DNA of 58,504 bases from JAATGA01 sp047605605 (lineage in GTDB: Bacteria > Pseudomonadota > Alphaproteobacteria > Rhodobacterales > Rhodobacteraceae). How positions within the stretch are numbered: the stretch's first letter is position 1; every line of letters starts with the position of its first letter. The translations under genes and the position numbers were made by a program. The stretch is taken from assembly GCA_047605605.1 (NCBI GenBank), contig JASGFG010000013.1, forward strand, positions 1 to 58,504. The letters are read 5' to 3'. This document shows, piece after piece, positions 8,314 through 16,766 of this stretch. The notes below the pieces were generated by a model. That model had not been told where the DNA came from, made no database searches, and worked only from the letters and a program-made list of their open reading frames with translations.

Positions 8314-9311
8314 GCGCTCACCGTCAGGTCAGGGGTTTCATCCGCCGCCGTCGCACGCCGGGGCGCGGCGCCCAGCAGCTTCACCCGCGGGTCCAGCAGC
8401 GGATAGATCAGGTCGGCGATCAGGTTGATCACCACGAAAACCAGCGCCGCCAGCGAGACGATGGCCTGCAACACCGGCAGGTCCTGCGTCACCACCGACC
8501 TTTGCACCAGACTGCCGACGCCGGTGCGCCCGAACACCGTCTCGGTGATCAGCGTATTGCCCAGAACCTCGCCCACCATCAGCGCGATCACCGTCACCAC
8601 CGGCAGGGACGAGGGCTTCAGCAGGTGGAGAAAGAACAGCCGCCCCTGCCGCAACCCCCGCGCCCGGGCGACGGCGGCATATTCTTGCCCCGCCTCATGG
8701 TCGAGGTTCGCGATCAGCACCTCGGCGATCTGCGCCGAAATCGGGATGCCAAGCGCCACGGCGGCAAAGAACGTGGCCCAGAAGCTGTCGGGCTGGATCA
8801 CCCGGAACAGCCCCAGTTGAAAGCCAAAGACATGGATTAGCACCAGCCCGATCACGAAACTCGGCACCGACAGGAACAGCGAGGGAAAGCCGCGCAGCAC
8901 CCCCTGCCCGAACCGGCGCGGCAGGAACCGCGTGCCATAGGCAATGCCAATGGCCAGAACAAGCGCCACCGCCAGCGAGGCCGCCGCCAGGATCAGGGTC
9001 GAGGGCAGCACCTCGGCGATCAGCGTCGCCACCGGGCGGCTCGACCGCAGCGAAAGCCCCAGATCACCGGTGACGAAGCTGCTCAGCGAATGCCACAACT
9101 GCACCGGGATCGGCTTGTCGAGCCCCTGCGCCGCGATGATCGCCTGGATCTCGTCCATGGTGAACCCGTTTTGCGGGTCGTGCAGGATAGTGGTGATCGG
9201 ATCGCCCGGCAGAACGCTGACCACGACAAAGGTGAACACATAGGTCAGAAAGACCACCACCACGGCCTGCAACAGCCGCTTGCCCGCATAGTTCAGATAG
9301 GCGCCTTGCAT
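8310..9311 (-). CDS. Peptide/nickel-type ABC transporter permease (DppB-like)
   Basis: The 333-residue membrane protein opens with YAGKRLLQAVVVVFLTYVFTF and the typical VLPGDP motif of DppB permeases. It also has an EAA-type loop (EYAAVARARGLRQGRL) and the C-terminal VINLIADLIYPLLDPRV. An upstream in-frame extension exists, but ATG 9311 is preferred because AAGGAAAAGGG precedes it and the homologous region begins there. A hairpin-plus-tail element (9340-9404) separates it from the solute-binding-protein gene. Confidence 0.95.
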   Translation of the reverse strand: MQGAYLNYAGKRLLQAVVVVFLTYVFTFVVVSVLPGDPITTILHDPQNGFTMDEIQAIIAAQGLDKPIPVQLWHSLSSFVTGDLGLSLRSSRPVATLIAEVLPSTLILAAASLAVALVLAIGIAYGTRFLPRRFGQGVLRGFPSLFLSVPSFVIGLVLIHVFGFQLGLFRVIQPDSFWATFFAAVALGIPISAQIAEVLIANLDHEAGQEYAAVARARGLRQGRLFFLHLLKPSSLPVVTVIALMVGEVLGNTLITETVFGRTGVGSLVQRSVVTQDLPVLQAIVSLAALVFVVINLIADLIYPLLDPRVKLLGAAPRRATAADETPDLTVSA

Positions 9312-9339
9312 CCCTTTTCCTTTCCGAGCTTCATCCCCC

Positions 9340-9404
9340 TGCCCCCCTCTTTCTGGACCCAAATATCCTGCGGGGTGGTCCGGAGGGGTGCAAAACCCCT
9401 CCGG
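9340..9404 (-). repeat. Dispersed hairpin-plus-tail intergenic element, copy A
   Basis: On the minus strand a perfect 10-bp stem (CCGGAGGGGT / ACCCCTCCGG, loop TTTGC) is followed by a tail containing GCAGGATATTTGGGTCCAG and a purine run. Related copies lie at 17486-17577, 36304-36353, 41921-41954 and 54302-54364. Here it sits between the solute-binding-protein gene and the first permease, where it could attenuate transcription or protect the upstream mRNA 3' end. Confidence 0.7.
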
Positions 9405-9428
9405 GGGCGGGGCCGGGCACAACGCCCG

Positions 9429-11072
9429 TCAGACCGCGCCCTTGGTGGCGGTGTAGTAACTGGCATAGGCGACGCCGTTGTAGACAACCCCCTGCACATC
9501 CGGCGACTGCACATAGATGCGCTGCACGATCTGGGTGCGCGGGATGAAATAGCCCTGCTCCAGCACATAGGCCTGCAACTCGTCCAGCAGCGGGTTGCGC
9601 ACCTCGTGCGAGGCGGCACTGGCGATCTTGTCGCGCAGATCGTTGATGCGCGGATCGCTCTCGCCCAGGTTGAACCAGTTCTCGCCCTTTTTCGCATCGG
9701 TCAGGATGCTGGCGACGGTGCCTGCGTCGATGAAGCTGCGCGTCACTTCATAGGCGGGCACGGCCTCGCCGTTGAAGCGGACCTTTTCGCCAAAGGTCGC
9801 CACGTCATAGTTGCGGATCACCACCTTCCAGCCGACGCGCCCCAACTGCTGCGCAATCAGCTCGTCCACCGCCTTGGCCGTGGCGAGGTAGGGGTTTGGA
9901 TACAGCACCAGTTCCAGCGGCTTGCCGTCCTTGGCGCGGATGCCGTCGGCACCCTTGACCCATCCCGCCTCATCCAGCAGCGCCTCGGCCCTGGCCGGGT
10001 CATGCGCCAGCAGGGCGCCATGGTCGGTCGCGCCGGGGACGTTGCTTTGAATGAACGACTTCGCCAGCAGCCAGTCGGGGGTGTAGACCGTGTCGATGAT
10101 TTCCTGCCGGTTGATCGCGGCCTGCAACGCCTGCCGCACCTTCACGTCGTGATAGGGCGCCAGCTTGGTGTTGATCGCCCAGCCGTTCACGAACCCCAGA
10201 TAGCGCGGCGTCGCAACCGTGAACCCCTCGCCCTTCAGCAGCTCCAGCTCCTGCGGCGAGGCGTTATAGGCGATGTCGGCCTGCCCCGACTGCACCGCCG
10301 CCACCCGCAGCGATTGTTCCGCCACCAGCTTGTAGGTGATCGAGTCAAGGAAGGCCGGGCCGGTATGCCCCACCGCCGCCGGACCCCAGTTATAGTCGGG
10401 CCGCTTGACCAGGGTGACGTGATCGCCCTCTTTCCAGCTGTCCACCAGGAAGGGGCCGCTGGCGATGGTCTTGCCCAGATCGGCCTGTTCCGTCGCGGGC
10501 GAGGCGATGGTCTTGGGCGAGATCAGGATCGAGCCGTGATAGCCCAGCGTCGGGATGAAGCCCAGGGTCGGGGCCTTGAACACCACCTTTACCGTCAGCG
10601 GATCGACCGCCTCGGAATGGTCGTAGGTTTTCGGGAACAGGCCGATGGGGTTGATCCCGTCCTCGGTCCGCCCGGCATACCAGATGTCCAGGTTCGCGAC
10701 CACCGCCGCCGCATCCAGCGCGCTGCCGTCCGAGAAGGTCACGCCCTGTTTCAGCTTCAGCGTGAATTCGGTCGCCGTGTCGTTCTGCGTCCAGCTTTCC
10801 GCCACCCAGGGGCTGACGGCGCCATCGGCGTCGACATAGACCAGCTTGTCGGTCACATGGCCCCAGATATGGCCCTGAAAGCTGGAAATGGCGCTGTTGT
10901 TCGGAATCCAGGTCGGCCCCAGCGAGTCGATCAGGAACACGATGTCGCCGCCCGCCTTGGCCTGTCCGGCGGCAAAGGCGGAAAACCCGGTCAGCGAGGC
11001 GGCGCTCAGCGCGGCCGATCCGAGCAGGAGGTTGCGGCGCGACAGGCGCAGCGAAGGGGTTCTGTGGGTCAT
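9429..11072 (-). CDS. ABC transporter substrate-binding protein, family 5 (peptide/nickel type), Tat-exported
   Basis: The 547-residue periplasmic binding protein has a twin-arginine signal with SRRNLLLG at residues 11-18 followed by an Ala-rich h-region. The mature part shows the family-5 hallmarks: AVSPWVAESWTQND, FTLKLKQGVTFSDG and the later VRQALQAAINRQEI. ATG 11072 is chosen because it starts the Tat signal and has AGGA 9-10 nt upstream. It is the first gene of the importer operon. Family 5 proteins carry peptides, nickel, opines and many other ligands. The neighbouring flavin monooxygenases suggest an organosulfur or similar ligand. Confidence 0.93.
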   Translation of the reverse strand: MTHRTPSLRLSRRNLLLGSAALSAASLTGFSAFAAGQAKAGGDIVFLIDSLGPTWIPNNSAISSFQGHIWGHVTDKLVYVDADGAVSPWVAESWTQNDTATEFTLKLKQGVTFSDGSALDAAAVVANLDIWYAGRTEDGINPIGLFPKTYDHSEAVDPLTVKVVFKAPTLGFIPTLGYHGSILISPKTIASPATEQADLGKTIASGPFLVDSWKEGDHVTLVKRPDYNWGPAAVGHTGPAFLDSITYKLVAEQSLRVAAVQSGQADIAYNASPQELELLKGEGFTVATPRYLGFVNGWAINTKLAPYHDVKVRQALQAAINRQEIIDTVYTPDWLLAKSFIQSNVPGATDHGALLAHDPARAEALLDEAGWVKGADGIRAKDGKPLELVLYPNPYLATAKAVDELIAQQLGRVGWKVVIRNYDVATFGEKVRFNGEAVPAYEVTRSFIDAGTVASILTDAKKGENWFNLGESDPRINDLRDKIASAASHEVRNPLLDELQAYVLEQGYFIPRTQIVQRIYVQSPDVQGVVYNGVAYASYYTATKGAV

Positions 11073-11317
11073 GGGAATTGGTCCTGAAGGGTAAGGTTTG
11101 CCTTGCCCCGGTGCGCGTTGTAGCGGCCCGGCGGCGGTGATCTGTTCGGCCCTGCCGGGGGTCCCGGCGAAAGGCATAGGGGTTCCATTGGCATACAGAG
11201 CGGTCTCTGCCATGCCGGGGGGCGTTGCTCGTTTCGGTTGCGTCTTCGCGGCGGCGGGGCCTCTTCGGCTGGCCCGACCTGCTTCGAAAACCGTGGCCCG
11301 CCTGATGCGGACCGATA

Positions 11318-11342
11318 GGACAGGTGATAGACCGACCTGTCC
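11318..11342. promoter_or_regulatory. Inverted repeat, candidate operator
   Basis: GGACAGGT (11318-11325) and ACCTGTCC (11335-11342) form a perfect 8-bp dyad with a 9-nt spacer, about 245 bp upstream of the solute-binding-protein start. The dyad size fits a dimeric regulator such as the TetR protein encoded in the cluster. That pairing is a guess. Confidence 0.4.
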
Positions 11343-11375
11343 TTCACGTCCATTTTCTAGGTTGTTGCGGATGGG

Positions 11376-11393
11376 GAAGCATTTTCCGGCTGC
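11376..11393. promoter_or_regulatory. Candidate shared operator, site 2
   Basis: The plus strand reads GAAGCATTTTCCGGCTGC, resembling the sites at 4610-4626 and 12240-12256 and in the same orientation relative to the minus-strand genes. Confidence 0.35.
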
Positions 11394-11506
11394 GCCGCTG
11401 CAAACAACCGAGTTTCTCCTTCCGCACTGCGAAACCCGGCGCGCTGCGGGCAGATGATTCCGGCCGTGGGGACGATGACGCCCTCCGGGGGGGGCCGGAC
11501 AAACAC

Positions 11507-11533
11507 GATCCCGGCCGGAACCCGGCCGGGATC
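11507..11533 (-). terminator. Strong hairpin terminator of the FMN reductase gene
   Basis: GATCCCGGCCGG and CCGGCCGGGATC form a perfect 12-bp stem with a 3-nt loop, 46 bp after the stop of the FMN reductase gene. On the minus strand it is followed by GTGTTTG, a weak U-tract. It probably isolates the reductase gene from the importer operon. Confidence 0.7.
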
Positions 11534-11578
11534 GGCGCCCGCAACAGGGGCGCGTGCGTCAGGGGATTTGCGTTTGGC

Positions 11579-12124
11579 TCAGGCGGCCTTGTCGGCGCGT
11601 GCCAGCAGGGCGGCCAGTTGGCCGATACTACGTTCCAGCCGCGCCAGCAGCGGGGCCGAGGCCGGAATGCCATCGGCGAAATCCGCAGGACCGGCGTAAA
11701 CCCCGGTCGGCAGAACCGCCGCCTCGAAGAACGCGAACAGCGGGCGCAGCTGATGTTCGATCACCAGCGCATGACGGTCGCCACCCCCCGTCGCGGTCAA
11801 CAGCACCGGCTTGCCGGCCAGGTCTGCGGGTTCGATCAGGTCGAACAGATGCTTGAACAGGCCCGAATAGCTGCCCTTGTAGACCGGACTGCCCACCACC
11901 AGCACATCGGCGCCGATGATCGCATCGACGATCTGCCGCGCCTCGGGCGCCAGATCGTCCAGACGCCCCGCCCCGCCCAGACCGGGTTGCAGATCGCCCA
12001 GGTCGAACACCCGCGCCTGCCCGCCATGGCGTTCCGCCGCACGCTTGGCCGCCACGGCCACCAGCGCACGGGTCTTTGAAGTGCGGCCGGAACTTCCGGC
12101 AAAGCCGACGATCTGAAGGGGCAT
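11579..12124 (-). CDS. NADPH-dependent FMN reductase (MsuE/SsuE-like)
   Basis: The 181-residue flavodoxin-fold protein begins LQIVGFAGSSGRTSKTRALV, the FMN phosphate-binding loop of the NADPH-dependent FMN reductase family. It also has VLVVGSPVYKGSYSGLFKHL, the conserved isoalloxazine-side loop. SsuE/MsuE-type enzymes supply reduced FMN to two-component monooxygenases, and the neighbouring cluster encodes two luciferase-like enzymes and a DszC/SfnB-like flavoprotein that would need it. It is transcribed from its own promoter region (see 12240-12325) and ended by a strong hairpin. Confidence 0.9.
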   Translation of the reverse strand: MPLQIVGFAGSSGRTSKTRALVAVAAKRAAERHGGQARVFDLGDLQPGLGGAGRLDDLAPEARQIVDAIIGADVLVVGSPVYKGSYSGLFKHLFDLIEPADLAGKPVLLTATGGGDRHALVIEHQLRPLFAFFEAAVLPTGVYAGPADFADGIPASAPLLARLERSIGQLAALLARADKAA

Positions 12125-12239
12125 GGGGTATTTCCATTGAAAGGATCGCCCCGAGGTCTAGCCCCGATGCCGGGGGCGTGGCCATTCCAAAGGTCCGTGC
12201 GCCGGGAAAAGAACAGACCTGTCTTCTCACGGATAGGAA

Positions 12240-12325
12240 GAAGAATTTCCGCCGCACCTCCACGACCCGGGCCGGGGAGCAAGAAGGATATTCTGGGCCA
12301 CCTAGACGCAGGGACGAAATTCTTC
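12240..12325. promoter_or_regulatory. Candidate operator region with inverted sites
   Basis: GAAGAATTTC (12240-12249) is repeated inverted as GAAATTCTTC (12316-12325). The first copy extends to GAAGAATTTCCGCCGCA and matches sites 1 and 2 of the cluster. It lies between the divergent FMN reductase (start 12124) and hydroxyacid dehydrogenase (start 12418) genes. The whole gap 12125-12417 otherwise shows no gene. Confidence 0.4.
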
Positions 12326-12417
12326 TCCCGCCGCCGAAACTGCGAAAGCCCTGTTTCATTGCGATTCTTCCCCCGCCCGGTCACTCTGCCGCCGGATGCA
12401 AAAAGGCAGTCGGCAGG

Positions 12418-13422
12418 ATGGGCAATCCCCGAAAGTTCGTGGTGGGCATCACCGATCACATGATCGGTCAGCCGGATCTCGAGGCGGAAATCCTGGGCGA
12501 CGGGATCGAGATCGACTTTTTCGACACGGTGGACGAGGCGCGGCTGGACCCGGCGCGGCTGGCGCGGGTCGATGCGCTGATGGTCTGGGGCGCCCGGCTT
12601 GGCCCCGCCAGCATCCGTCATCTGGCGCGCTGTCGCGGGGTGGTGCGTTACGGCGTCGGTTACGAAAAGATCGACCTGCCCGCGCTGACGGCTGCGGGCA
12701 TTCCCTTTGCCAACAACCCCGATTACGGCACCGAAGAGGTGGCGGATCATGCGCTGGCGATGATCCTGTCGCTGCACCGCAGGCTTTGGGAACACGACGC
12801 GCGGGCGCGGGGCCATTCCAGCGGCTGGCAGGTCCACAGCCTGACACCTCTGTCGCGGTCGAACCGCGCGACGGTCGGCGTGGTCGGTGTGGGGCGGATC
12901 GGGACGGCGGTTGTGAACCGGCTGAAACCCTTTGGCTTTCGCATCCTTGGCCATGATCCCTTTCAGCCGCCCGGCCATGAAAAGGCGGTGGGGTATGAAA
13001 GGGTCGAACGGCTGGACGATCTGCTGGCGCGGTCGGATGTCGTGACGCTGCATTGCCCGGCGACGCAGGACAGCCGTGGCCTGTTGCGCGCCCAGGGGCT
13101 GGCGCGGATGAAGCGGGGCGCGATCCTCGTCAACACCGCGCGGGGGGAATTGACCGACGATCTCGACGCGCTGGAGGCGGCCCTGCGCAGCCGCCATCTG
13201 GCGGCCGCCGCGATAGACACCCTGCCCCAGGAACCCCCCGGCCCCCATCCGCTGCTCGATGCATGGCGACAGCGCGAGGACTGGCTGGCCGGGCGGCTGA
13301 TCATCACGCCGCATAACGCCTTTTATTCAGACCATGCGGCGGTCGAGATGCGCAGCAATGCCGCCCATACGGTGCGCCTTCTGTTGACCGAAGGCAGGTT
13401 GCGCAATCAGATCCGCATATGA
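12418..13422 (+). CDS. D-isomer-specific 2-hydroxyacid dehydrogenase
   Basis: The 334-residue NAD-dependent dehydrogenase has the Rossmann motif G157-x-G159-x-x-G162 (GVGRIG). The catalytic set is complete: Arg242 (NTARGELTDD), Glu272 (LPQEPP) and His299 (TPHNAF). The enzyme interconverts a 2-oxo acid and its D-2-hydroxy acid in the cytoplasm; the overall pattern is closer to the C-terminal-binding-protein-like branch than to SerA. ATG 12418 is used, although the frame is open far upstream, because homology starts at KFVVGITDHM. It faces away from the organosulfur module, and its link to that module is unclear. Confidence 0.9.
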   Translation: MGNPRKFVVGITDHMIGQPDLEAEILGDGIEIDFFDTVDEARLDPARLARVDALMVWGARLGPASIRHLARCRGVVRYGVGYEKIDLPALTAAGIPFANNPDYGTEEVADHALAMILSLHRRLWEHDARARGHSSGWQVHSLTPLSRSNRATVGVVGVGRIGTAVVNRLKPFGFRILGHDPFQPPGHEKAVGYERVERLDDLLARSDVVTLHCPATQDSRGLLRAQGLARMKRGAILVNTARGELTDDLDALEAALRSRHLAAAAIDTLPQEPPGPHPLLDAWRQREDWLAGRLIITPHNAFYSDHAAVEMRSNAAHTVRLLLTEGRLRNQIRI

Positions 13423-13664
13423 AGGCCGGACATGTCACCCCGTCAGCCCCCGGCCGAAAGAGGGGTCCAGACAGGGGGTCCATACAGGCGGCATGTGTGC
13501 GACGGGGCGCTCGCCCGGTCCTGTTGCACCGCCGATAAAGGCCGGAATGCCCCGGACCGGCATGTCGGACCTGTCGGTCGCGCATGAAATTCCCCTCCGG
13601 GCGATGGAACCATCTGCGCCCCGGCGTGTTTCCCTGTCACCGCAGGTCCGGGGAGATGGTGGAA

Positions 13665-13955
13665 ATGGCACATCCGAACGACGCAGTGATCCGCGAACGC
13701 GCCTATGAAATCTGGCTGCGCGAAGGATGTCCGCCCGATGCAGCCGACCGGAACTGGAAGCAGGCTCATGCCGAACTGTCCGCGCAGGCAGACGACCCGC
13801 AACCGGCAGAGGCCGAAGCGGTCATCGTTGCCGGGCCAGAGGCGCACCGGCATGAGAAATCCCCGCCCGCCCCCAAAACGCCCCGCAAGAAGAGGGCGCC
13901 CGAATCGCCGGTGATCGTCGCCGGACCCGAGGCCCACGCGAACGAGAAAAGCTGA
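13665..13955 (+). CDS. Small DUF2934 protein with a duplicated C-terminal motif
   Basis: The 96-residue protein has a DUF2934-type segment at residues 8-38 (IRERAYEIWLREG ... NWKQA), a short domain of unknown function common in Alphaproteobacteria. The tail is proline- and lysine-rich and repeats VIVAGPEAH..EKS at 53-66 and 83-96. ATG 13665 is preferred over ATG 13656 because GGGGAG (13650-13655) gives a 9-nt spacing to the former and none to the latter. It stands alone. The 242 bp upstream contain no other gene that I can support. Confidence 0.75.
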   Translation: MAHPNDAVIRERAYEIWLREGCPPDAADRNWKQAHAELSAQADDPQPAEAEAVIVAGPEAHRHEKSPPAPKTPRKKRAPESPVIVAGPEAHANEKS

Positions 13956-14031
13956 ACGCCCGGACAGAGGGGTCAGGTGACGGGCATCCAAGGCGCGTCA
14001 TTGCGCCATGAATAATGCCGCCACCTGGCCT

Positions 14032-15021
14032 TCAGATCAGCCCTTCGTTGCGGAACATCGCCTTCAGATCCTGCTGCGGCCTTGCGCCGAAATGGCTGAT
14101 CACCTCGGCCGCGGCGGTGCAGCCCATGCGGCCGGCCACCTCCAGCCTCTGGCCCGTGGCCATGCCATACAGAAAGCCCGCGGCGAACTGGTCGCCCGCC
14201 CCGGTCGCATCCACCGGCACCACGCGGCGAACCGGCACCGTTGCGCGTTCGTCGCCGCGGATCAGGATCACCTCGTCGCCCGACCGGGTGCAGACGACCA
14301 GCCCGCAGTCGGCCCGCGCCTGTGCCAGTGCCTGTTCCAGATCGGCGGTCTGGTAGAGCGATTCCCATTCATGCTGGTTGCCGATGACGTAATCCATCTG
14401 CTCGGACACCAGACGGCGGAAATCGCCCCGGTGCCGGTCGACGCAGAACGGATCGGACAGGGCGATCCCGGCCTTGCCGCCCCCGGCGTGGCAGTCGCGC
14501 GCGGCCTTCAGGAAGGCCTGCTTGCCCTTGTCCTTGTCGAACAGATAGCCCTCCAGAAACAGCCAGTCGGTGCTGCCGGCCACATCTTTTGCAACATCCT
14601 CGGGTCCAAGATCGGCCGAAATGCCCAGATAGGTGTTCATCGACCGCTCGCCATCCGGCGTGACGAAGATCATTGAGCGCGAGGTGGGCAGATCCGCCCC
14701 CGCCACCGGCGGGTTGGGGAAATCCGTGCCCTCGCCCGTCAGGGCGCCGGCATAGAACCGCCCCAGGGCATCGTCGCGCACCCTGCCGATGAAGGCGGTC
14801 TTCAGCCCCAGGGCGCCGACCCCCGCCACCGTATTGCCGACCGACCCGCCCGGCGCCTCAGTCCGTTCCTTCATCGCGGCATACAGAACCTCGGCCCGGT
14901 CGCGTTCGACCAGTTGCATGATGCCCTTGGAAATGCCCATCAAGTCCAGGAACGTGTCCTCGGAATGGCTGAGGACATCGACAATGGCATTGCCGATCCC
15001 GACGAGGCTATAGCGGGTCAT
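14032..15021 (-). CDS. PfkB-family sugar/nucleoside kinase (adenosine kinase-like)
   Basis: The 329-residue protein has both PfkB signatures: the early GGSVGNTVAGVGALG and the C-terminal DATGAGDQFAAGFLYG, which holds the catalytic aspartate and anion hole. The N-terminus GIGNAIVDVLSH is typical of adenosine kinase-like members, which phosphorylate adenosine or related ribosides with ATP. It starts at ATG 15021, overlapping the nth stop by 4 bp, so it is translated with the DNA repair gene. The exact substrate is uncertain. Confidence 0.88.
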   Translation of the reverse strand: MTRYSLVGIGNAIVDVLSHSEDTFLDLMGISKGIMQLVERDRAEVLYAAMKERTEAPGGSVGNTVAGVGALGLKTAFIGRVRDDALGRFYAGALTGEGTDFPNPPVAGADLPTSRSMIFVTPDGERSMNTYLGISADLGPEDVAKDVAGSTDWLFLEGYLFDKDKGKQAFLKAARDCHAGGGKAGIALSDPFCVDRHRGDFRRLVSEQMDYVIGNQHEWESLYQTADLEQALAQARADCGLVVCTRSGDEVILIRGDERATVPVRRVVPVDATGAGDQFAAGFLYGMATGQRLEVAGRMGCTAAAEVISHFGARPQQDLKAMFRNEGLI

Positions 15022-15662
15022 GCGGTCTTTTCCTCGTAAAGGCACCAGTCGGAAATGGGGCAGATGCCGCATTTCGGCTTGCGCGCGATGCAGATATAGC
15101 GGCCGTGCAGGATCAGCCAGTGATGGGCATGGCGCTGGAATTCGACCGGCACATTGTCCTCGATCGCCCGTTCGACGGCCAGTTCGTCCCGGCCAGGGCA
15201 GATGCCGGTGCGGTTGCCGATGCGGAAGATATGGGTGTCGACCGCCTGTGTCGGCGCGCCGAACCACATGTTCAGCACCACATTCGCCGTCTTGCGCCCC
15301 ACGCCGGGCAGGGATTGCAGCGCCGCGCGCGAGGACGGGACCACGCCGCCGAAATTGTCGATCAACAGCTGCGACAGGCGGATGACGTTGCGCGCCTTGT
15401 TGCGGTAAAGGCCGATCGTCCTGATATGGTCGATCAGCGCCTCTTCCCCCAGGGCCAGCATCTTTTCCGGCGTGTCGGCGATGGCGAACAGCTTGCGGGT
15501 GGCCTTGTTCACCCCGGCATCCGTCGCCTGCGCCGACAGCGCCACGGCGACCAGCAGGGTAAAGGCGTTCACATGCTCCAGCTCGCCCTTCGGCTCCGGC
15601 TCGACCTCTCGGAACCGGGTAAAGACGGCCTGCATCTCGGCATATGACAATTGGCGCACCAT
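15018..15662 (-). CDS. nth: Endonuclease III (DNA glycosylase/AP lyase)
   Basis: The 214-residue protein matches the usual length. The helix-hairpin-helix LPGVGRKTANVV contains the Schiff-base lysine Lys124. The catalytic Asp142 is in VDTHIFRI. A 4Fe-4S cluster is bound by C191-x6-C198-x2-C201-x5-C207. It removes oxidised pyrimidines and cleaves at the abasic site. ATG 15662 is used because homology starts there; the frame is open further upstream but overlaps the divergent promoter. It diverges from the Ada-like methyltransferase, making a two-gene DNA-repair locus. Confidence 0.96.
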   Translation of the reverse strand: MVRQLSYAEMQAVFTRFREVEPEPKGELEHVNAFTLLVAVALSAQATDAGVNKATRKLFAIADTPEKMLALGEEALIDHIRTIGLYRNKARNVIRLSQLLIDNFGGVVPSSRAALQSLPGVGRKTANVVLNMWFGAPTQAVDTHIFRIGNRTGICPGRDELAVERAIEDNVPVEFQRHAHHWLILHGRYICIARKPKCGICPISDWCLYEEKTA

Positions 15663-15777
15663 GGCCCCGCTATGGCCCAAGGCTTCGCGCGGGGCAAGAC
15701 GGCGGGCGGATCGCGCAGGAAACGGGTCGCGGGCCGTGGCGCGCGCGCCTATGTTCACAGGGCGAAGGAGAGATGCC

Positions 15778-16650
15778 ATGCCCGAAACCGTCCCCTATCA
15801 CCATGCCGTCATCGCCCGCGCGCTGAAGGTCATCGACACCGAAGGCCCCGCCCTGTCGCTGGACGATCTGGCCGCGCGCATGGGGATGAGCGCGGCGCAT
15901 TTCCAGCGCGTCTTTTCCCAATGGGTCGGCGTCAGCCCCAAGCGGTATCAGCAATATCTGACGCTGGACAATGCCAAGGCGATGCTGGCCGAACGGTTCA
16001 CCCTGCTGGACACCGCCCATGCGGCAGGGCTGTCGGGCACCGGGCGGCTGCACGACCTGTTCCTGCGGTGGGAGGCGATGTCGCCCGGCGAGTTCGCCCG
16101 CGGGGGCGAGGGGTTGCAGATCGCCTGGGCCTTTCAGCCGACGCCCTTTGGCGAGGCGCTGGTGATGGCGACCGACCGGGGCATCTGCGGCATCGGCTTT
16201 ACCTCGGAATGCACGCGCGATCACGCAATGGCCGACCTGACCCGCCGCTGGCCGCGCGCGACCTTCGTGCAGTCGGAGCATGAGATCGCGCCGCTGGCCG
16301 AGGCCGCCTTTTCCGGCGGCGAGGCGAAGCTGCACCTGATCGGCGCCCCCTTCCAGATCAAGGTGTGGGAGGCGCTGCTGAACGTGCCCACCGGCCATGT
16401 GACCACCTATTCCGAGATCGCGGGTGCGGTCGGCCATCCCAGGGCGGTTCGCGCGGTCGGCACCGCGGTAGGGCGCAACCCGATCAGCTGGCTGATCCCC
16501 TGCCACCGGGCGCTGCGCAAGTCGGGGGCGCTTGGCGGCTATCACTGGGGCCTGCCGGTCAAGCGCGCCCTGCTGGCCTGGGAATCGGCGCGGGCCGAAG
16601 CGGATGCGCCCGACCTGCGCATCGGCCCCGGCCTGCGCACTGGAACGTGA
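15778..16650 (+). CDS. Ada-like AraC-domain methylated-DNA-[protein]-cysteine S-methyltransferase
   Basis: The 290-residue protein joins an AraC-type helix-turn-helix (about 15-110; LDDLAARMGMSAAHFQRVFSQWVGVSPKRY) to an Ogt/AGT domain. The AGT domain holds the alkyl-acceptor motif PCHR with Cys242 (LIPCHRALRKSG). It lacks the N-terminal zinc phosphotriester domain of E. coli Ada, so it can repair O6-alkylguanine but probably does not sense phosphotriester damage. The start is set by GAAGGAG seven nt upstream of ATG 15778. It is divergent from nth. Confidence 0.93.
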   Translation: MPETVPYHHAVIARALKVIDTEGPALSLDDLAARMGMSAAHFQRVFSQWVGVSPKRYQQYLTLDNAKAMLAERFTLLDTAHAAGLSGTGRLHDLFLRWEAMSPGEFARGGEGLQIAWAFQPTPFGEALVMATDRGICGIGFTSECTRDHAMADLTRRWPRATFVQSEHEIAPLAEAAFSGGEAKLHLIGAPFQIKVWEALLNVPTGHVTTYSEIAGAVGHPRAVRAVGTAVGRNPISWLIPCHRALRKSGALGGYHWGLPVKRALLAWESARAEADAPDLRIGPGLRTGT

Positions 16651-16681
16651 TGGGCGGAAAGCTGCCGGCCCCCGCCGCCAT

Positions 16682-16710
16682 CTGTCCAAAGCCGCGGGGC
16701 CTGCTATATG
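16682..16710 (+). promoter_or_regulatory. Candidate promoter of the OmpA-family lipoprotein gene
   Basis: CTGTCC (16682-16687), a 17-nt spacer and TATATG (16705-16710) lie about 55 bp upstream of the start codon. The -10 is good and the -35 is weak. Confidence 0.4.
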
Positions 16711-16766
16711 GTCGCCCCGAAGGCCGCCGGACAGCGCGGCCCGTTCAAACCGGAGGCGGCAGAGCC

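Larger units (their letters stand above)
11073..11578. other. 506-bp intergenic region upstream of the importer operon
   Basis: I see no convincing gene here. It holds the terminator of the FMN reductase gene (11507-11533), a candidate operator (11376-11393), an inverted repeat (11318-11342), and presumably the promoter of the minus-strand importer operon. No clear -35/-10 pair was recognised. Confidence 0.6.
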
